DNA of 64,000 nt from Beroe forskalii (lineage: Eukaryota; Ctenophora; Nuda; Beroida; Beroidae), in assembly GCA_011033025.1 (NCBI GenBank), contig WFMF01000062.1:434001-498000 (forward strand). Direction: 5' to 3'. The notes below the pieces were generated by a model. It was given only the letters and a program-made list of their open reading frames with translations. It was not told where the DNA came from and did not search any database. Shown here piece after piece: positions 59,582 through 64,000 of this stretch. Every line of letters begins with the position of its first letter. The stretch's first letter is position 1. The position numbers and the translations under genes were made by a program.

Positions 59582-62500
59582 ATGTTGCAACAAAGACAAA
59601 GGTCACAGGTTCAACAAAATGAGACAGAAATATCTAATGTAAACATGACAGCTATACACTGTAAACTTCAAGAAGAAGCTGAGAAAATCCGAAAGTGGCA
59701 AACCAGTTCTGACATTGAGCTGAAGCAAAAAGTGACCAAATTGAAAGAATGTGAGCAACTGATCAGTAAGCAGCGAAATCATGTTTTGGAGCTGCAAGTT
59801 GAAAATGAATCACTGTCAACAAAGCTTCAAAAAGAACAATTCCATCAGGCTCAAATAAACTTGAAACTCAAAACATCTCGAGAATTATTCATTGCTCTCA
59901 AAAACCACTCTGAGAATCTCCAAGCATCCATTATTAGGGGGGAGGAAGACAGGGATTCACTAAGGATGCTTGCTGCAGAGAATATCAAGCAGATCAAAGA
60001 ATTGAAGCTCTCTATTCAAGAAATAAATGATACAAATGATAAACAAGTATTGGTGTTGAAGTCATGTATAAAAGACAGAGAGATGGTTCATGATGAACTT
60101 AAGTTCAAATTTGAAAAAGAAATGGAAGATGCTACCAAATGCAGTAGAGCTCTTGAAACTGATTTGAAGAAATGCAAGGGAACTGTTGATGATTTATCTA
60201 GACGACTTCTTGAAGAACAGGGCTATGTTTCCTTAAATGAAAATAAAATCAAAAAACTTGAAGAAGACTTAAGAGAACAAGAAAAATTGACTGCATCAAA
60301 AATATCTGCATTAGCTGAGCTGCAGGCTTCATTTGATCTTGTTGACTCATCCTTCAAATCAGCTCAGGCTGAAAAAACAATGGCACAGAAAGAAAATCTC
60401 AAACTGAATGATGAATTTGAAACTTATAAAACTGATGCAGAAAATGAAATAGAAAATTTGCAAGCTGATCAAGCTAAACTGACCGATTCCTTGACAAACT
60501 TGTCCACTCAGTTCAATGAGATAACATCAGCACATGACCGACTTAGTGATGAGAACAAGTCTATGAAGGAGAGTATCTCACAGTTGGTGAAATGTATTGA
60601 GGAATTGCAAGAAAAGCAGGAAGAAAATGAGCAAGAAATCATCCAACTCAATAACACATGCAGTGCATCAACCAAAAAAGAAATTGAATTGAGGTCTATT
60701 ATTCAAGAGAAAGATGATCAATTTCAATGTCTCAAATCGGCTAAAGAAGACGTGGAAGCTCAGTTGAAAGTTAAATGTCATGATGTTGCCAAGCAAAAAG
60801 ACCAAGAGGAGAATTACTGCCATAAGATTGAGCAATTAGAGTCATCAATTATTGAATACAAGGAAAGTTTAGAAAAATCCACTGAAAATTATTCTGATAT
60901 TGATAAAGTATCAAAAAAGTTACTTTTTGATCTTGAACAAAAAAATTCTGAATGTAATGAATATGAAACTAAATTAAATGAATATGAAAAACGTTTCAAA
61001 ATTGCAGAAACCTCTTTAAATGAAAAAGAAAGTCAAATGAATGAATTGGCTTCTTCTAATAATTTACTTAAGAAACAAATTGATCAGTATTCAAATGAAC
61101 TCAAATCCTGGGAATCAAAGTTATTTGATCTTAACTGTGATTATAAGTCACTCACTGATGAACATAACTCTTGTTGTTCACAACTAGAATCAGTGAGGAC
61201 TTGTATAGAAGCCAAAAACAAGGAAATAGCCAAACAAGATTCTCAGTTTAAGAAATTAAAAAAGGAATGTGAAGTCACTAGAAAGGAAGTTAAGGTTCTC
61301 TCCAACAGTAATAAGAGTCTAGAGAAAAATTTGTTATGTGCTAGAGATTCAGAGGAAAAGGCTACTGCAGCTGCTAAACAGAAGTCATTGCTATGTCAAA
61401 GTCTCAAAGATGCAAATTCAGATTTGGAGAAAAGAGTTTCAAAACTTAAAAATGATCTTAGTTCAGCTGAGGATGGATCATCAGATTTATCCAAAAGATT
61501 GTCCTCGGAGTTACAAGATGCTTCCTTGGAGTTACTTGCAAAGAACAGTATCATAGAAAAGCTCAGGGAGGATATGTTGAATCTTCAAAATGAGTTTAAT
61601 GCATCTGTCAAGGAATTGAAGTCAAAAAACGAAGCCCTGGATGAGAACAACAAACAACTGAATTCATCCATATCTCATAAAAATGCAGATATTTCTGCCC
61701 TAGCTGAAGAAATTAACAAATTGCAGAATAAGATATGTAAACTTGAGGAAATTAATCAACAATCAAAAATGAATATGTCTTCTGAGGTTAATTCATATGA
61801 AAAAGAAATTGAAAACTTAGGATTAATCAAAGATGACCTAACCAAGAAAGTATCAGCTTGTGAAATTGAAAAGAATACCCTAATCACTGAAATTTCATCA
61901 ATAAAAAAAGAAAAATCAGTGATTGAAAAAGAAAATAGTGATCTTAAGTCAAGAAGTACTATACTATTGTCAGAAAAATCACAATTTGAAATGGATATAA
62001 CTAAGTTGAAGGCCCAGGTTGCTGATGTTTTATCTGAAAATACTGAATTTAAAAAGGCAGGTCAATCATTAAAAGATAAAGAGGACCAAGTAAAACATTT
62101 GAAACAAAGTTTAGATGAGGTTAAATCTGATTTCCTTCTCTCAGAAGAGAAATACATTTCAACCATTGATAAACTAAAAGAAGAAATCAAGAAGTTAAAT
62201 AAAAATAAAGTCAATGCTGTGCTATCAACCGTTGCTTCCAAATCGCCATGTGCTAAGAAAGCTTCAGACACCTCATATTTGAGTCCCAAGCAAAGTGACA
62301 GAAATGTCAATCCTGAATCTCCAAAAACACCATCAGTGGGTAGATCTAAAAAGAGGCGTGTAGCATTTGGCAAGTCACCTTCATGGAGTTCTAAATCTGA
62401 TGATGAATTTGATAATGTTGAAGAAGAAGACACAACTGTTTCAAGTTCAACAGGGAACAATTTGAATAAAGTTCGAAATTTGACCTTATCAAAATCTCCA

Positions 62501-62743
62501 AAATTGACCACATTTTCTTCAAGTAAATCTCCTTCAAGACTTAAATTAGGAAAATCACCAAAGCCAGTCAATGAACTTCTAGCCAAGTATCCAACACCCT
62601 CTAATAGTGAAAAACGAGGGATAAAACTACCAGATGCTTATGTAAAACGAAAAGAAGAAAGTATTAAAAAAAGACAGAAGATTAAGCTAGAGACATGTTC
62701 TTGGTTTGATACTGAATCAGCTTTTGGATTTGATGAAAAATGA
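59582..62743 (+). CDS. SYCP1: Synaptonemal complex protein 1 (SYCP1) homologue
   Basis: Transverse filament protein that zips homologous chromosomes in meiotic prophase. From ATG at 59,582, 1,053 residues (human SYCP1 976). Near the N-terminus, LQEEAEKIRKWQTSSDIELK and ISKQRNHVLELQVENESL match the conserved SYCP1 motif (human YKEAEKIKKWKVSTEAELRQ). A continuous coiled coil of ~850 residues follows. The basic, Ser/Thr-Pro-rich tail has SPKTPSVGRSKKRRVAFGKS, like human KKRKMAFEFD, then acidic DDEFDNVEEEDTT and TPSNSEKRGIKLPDAY. The open frame extends upstream to 59,369, but that part is hydrophobic and unlike SYCP1. A good acceptor (AACTTTGCAG) ends at 59,578, so I start at the next ATG; short upstream exons may be missing. 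Apparently intron-free over 3.1 kb. Confidence 0.92.
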   Translation: MLQQRQRSQVQQNETEISNVNMTAIHCKLQEEAEKIRKWQTSSDIELKQKVTKLKECEQLISKQRNHVLELQVENESLSTKLQKEQFHQAQINLKLKTSRELFIALKNHSENLQASIIRGEEDRDSLRMLAAENIKQIKELKLSIQEINDTNDKQVLVLKSCIKDREMVHDELKFKFEKEMEDATKCSRALETDLKKCKGTVDDLSRRLLEEQGYVSLNENKIKKLEEDLREQEKLTASKISALAELQASFDLVDSSFKSAQAEKTMAQKENLKLNDEFETYKTDAENEIENLQADQAKLTDSLTNLSTQFNEITSAHDRLSDENKSMKESISQLVKCIEELQEKQEENEQEIIQLNNTCSASTKKEIELRSIIQEKDDQFQCLKSAKEDVEAQLKVKCHDVAKQKDQEENYCHKIEQLESSIIEYKESLEKSTENYSDIDKVSKKLLFDLEQKNSECNEYETKLNEYEKRFKIAETSLNEKESQMNELASSNNLLKKQIDQYSNELKSWESKLFDLNCDYKSLTDEHNSCCSQLESVRTCIEAKNKEIAKQDSQFKKLKKECEVTRKEVKVLSNSNKSLEKNLLCARDSEEKATAAAKQKSLLCQSLKDANSDLEKRVSKLKNDLSSAEDGSSDLSKRLSSELQDASLELLAKNSIIEKLREDMLNLQNEFNASVKELKSKNEALDENNKQLNSSISHKNADISALAEEINKLQNKICKLEEINQQSKMNMSSEVNSYEKEIENLGLIKDDLTKKVSACEIEKNTLITEISSIKKEKSVIEKENSDLKSRSTILLSEKSQFEMDITKLKAQVADVLSENTEFKKAGQSLKDKEDQVKHLKQSLDEVKSDFLLSEEKYISTIDKLKEEIKKLNKNKVNAVLSTVASKSPCAKKASDTSYLSPKQSDRNVNPESPKTPSVGRSKKRRVAFGKSPSWSSKSDDEFDNVEEEDTTVSSSTGNNLNKVRNLTLSKSPKLTTFSSSKSPSRLKLGKSPKPVNELLAKYPTPSNSEKRGIKLPDAYVKRKEESIKKRQKIKLETCSWFDTESAFGFDEK

Positions 62744-64000
62744 TTAATGATCTGTCATCTGTAAGACTGTAAAAATATAGTCCATATTTCATTCAAATGA
62801 AATGTTGGGGGTTTTAACTTCAGGGTTAACCTCAAAGGATTAACCTTATTCTTAGAGCAAGCAAAACATTTCTTGAAAATGAAATCGATCAAAACTACAT
62901 TATATAATCCATATTGCAGTTGGTATTATAATCTGGTTGAGATATCAAGATGTCTCAGCTTGTTTTATAGACTCAAATTCATGAAAATTCGACCTTAATT
63001 TTGCAATCAAGTAAGCATGTTTCATTTTCGATCTGGATGTTGATTAGTTCTTAATTATATTGCTGCTTCATATCATATAGTGTTTTCGAGGCATGAGCAG
63101 AGAACTGTTGTGTTCTCATAAACTCCTCTCATTCATGATTTTGCAAATGGGTATTATATATTTGCAAATGGGTATTATATATCATAATTTATAATTTGTT
63201 CATTTGAGGATATATTGTCTAATTTATAAAGTTTTTAATGCGATAATATTTTTCTAATTTGTTCATTTTGTTGTTTTTAATGTTTTTGAAACTTTTGTTC
63301 TAATAAAGTTTTTAATGCGATCATATTTTTCTAGTAATTCATATCATATTCACAATTAACTTTTTGCTTTGTTGTTTTTAATGTTTTTGAAACTTTGTTT
63401 TATCTCAATATTGTTGATTTTACTGAAAAGATTACCTTAGTTTTATATTTATTAAGGAAATTTGTTTGTATGTTAAGATGCTAAATTTCACGTCGTTTCA
63501 CCAATTTTCAGCTAAAAATACCGATATGAAAACAAGGAGAGGACAGATTTTTTTCCACGAAATAATTTGAACGAAGAAGCTGAAGAAATGCCTATCATTT
63601 TTATCGAGTGATAATTTTTATCATATCAAATTTGATTTTGTCTGATTGCCTTCGCTGAAAAATTCTGAACCTGTATTACCTATAGAATGCCAATATTGCA
63701 GTGAAAGAAAGGATTCAAATTATTAAATTATCTTTAACAAAATTTTCATTGTTCTGGACAATTTTACTGAAAAGTGATTATTCATATTGCATTTCTAAAA
63801 AATTGAGGTTAATGGATCGGACTACCACTAAGGTATTCATATTGCATTTCTAAAAAATTGAGGTTAACTGTTAAGAAGAATAGGCACACCACCAATAGAT
63901 ATTGACATAAACTCTTTGATGTGGTCCACTGGTGACTGTAAACGTAGCACCTAATACTGCCTAATATAATATGTCGTGCAATGTGCATAATATGTAATAC
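62744..64000. other. SYCP1 3' region and spacer
   Basis: Contains an AATAAA at 63,302-63,307. Short tandem duplications are at 63,150-63,180 (TTTGCAAATGGGTATTATAT), 63,220-63,400 (AAAGTTTTTAATGCGAT, TTTTTAATGTTTTTGAAAC) and 63,780-63,870 (ATTCATATTGCATTTCTAAA). No further gene is recognised. Confidence 0.5.
63302..63307 (+). terminator. Candidate polyadenylation signal for SYCP1
   Basis: AATAAA ~560 bases after the SYCP1 stop codon, followed by T-rich sequence. Position is plausible for a 3' UTR, but cleavage-site evidence is absent. Confidence 0.3.

Overview
The window is eukaryotic nuclear DNA from an animal. It is AT-rich, repeat-dense, and its host genes have GT-AG introns. Five host genes can be recognised: an N-terminal fragment of a novel-type protein kinase C (+), RAB5IF/C20orf24 (-), a GGA clathrin adaptor (-), an FBXL13/DRC6-like F-box LRR protein (+) and a synaptonemal complex protein 1 (SYCP1) homologue (+). 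SYCP1 together with GGA, CR1/L2-type and Penelope-like retroelements suggests a non-ecdysozoan invertebrate (cnidarian, sponge, lophotrochozoan or invertebrate deuterostome). I cannot narrow it further from the sequence.

Layout. 1-16.4 kb: no recognisable host gene. A diverged tandem array of ~300-bp units (0.56-2.96 kb) opens a ~10-kb sequence that recurs in direct orientation at ~41.0-51.4 kb. In this first copy it carries a Tc1/mariner-type insertion (5,233-6,175) and a ~4-kb head-to-head array of ~320-bp units (10.98-14.93 kb). 16.4-18.2 kb: GC-rich palindromes and a foldback. 19.15-20.31 kb: C2-domain exons of a PKC, running into a ~1.2-kb array of 18-bp CACGTG units. 22.5-25.2 kb: a 2.6-kb inverted-repeat element flanked by TTA duplications, beside RAB5IF. 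26.1-31.1 kb: two direct copies of a ~0.87-kb repeat, the second split by a PIF/Harbinger-like element with TTA target duplications. 32.2-39.0 kb: the GGA gene. Its 43-bp minisatellite is built from its own last 5' splice site. 40.5 kb: a 100-N scaffold gap. 41-51.4 kb: second copy of the 10-kb sequence, interrupted by an 810-bp palindromic foldback and a CR1/L2-type LINE fragment. 51.4-52 kb: GC-rich palindromes. 52.75-56.3 kb: a decayed Penelope-like element with inverted terminal repeats, hosting a SINE and an hAT-like MITE. 56.7-62.7 kb: FBXL13-like and SYCP1-like genes, each essentially one long open exon, head to tail 0.5 kb apart.

The host genes serve different processes: membrane traffic (GGA, RAB5IF), lipid signalling (PKC), cilia (FBXL13/DRC6) and meiosis (SYCP1). 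Nothing suggests an operon-like unit. The most distinctive signals are structural: repeats growing from a splice site, near-perfect palindromic elements, and one long sequence present twice with different insertions in each copy.
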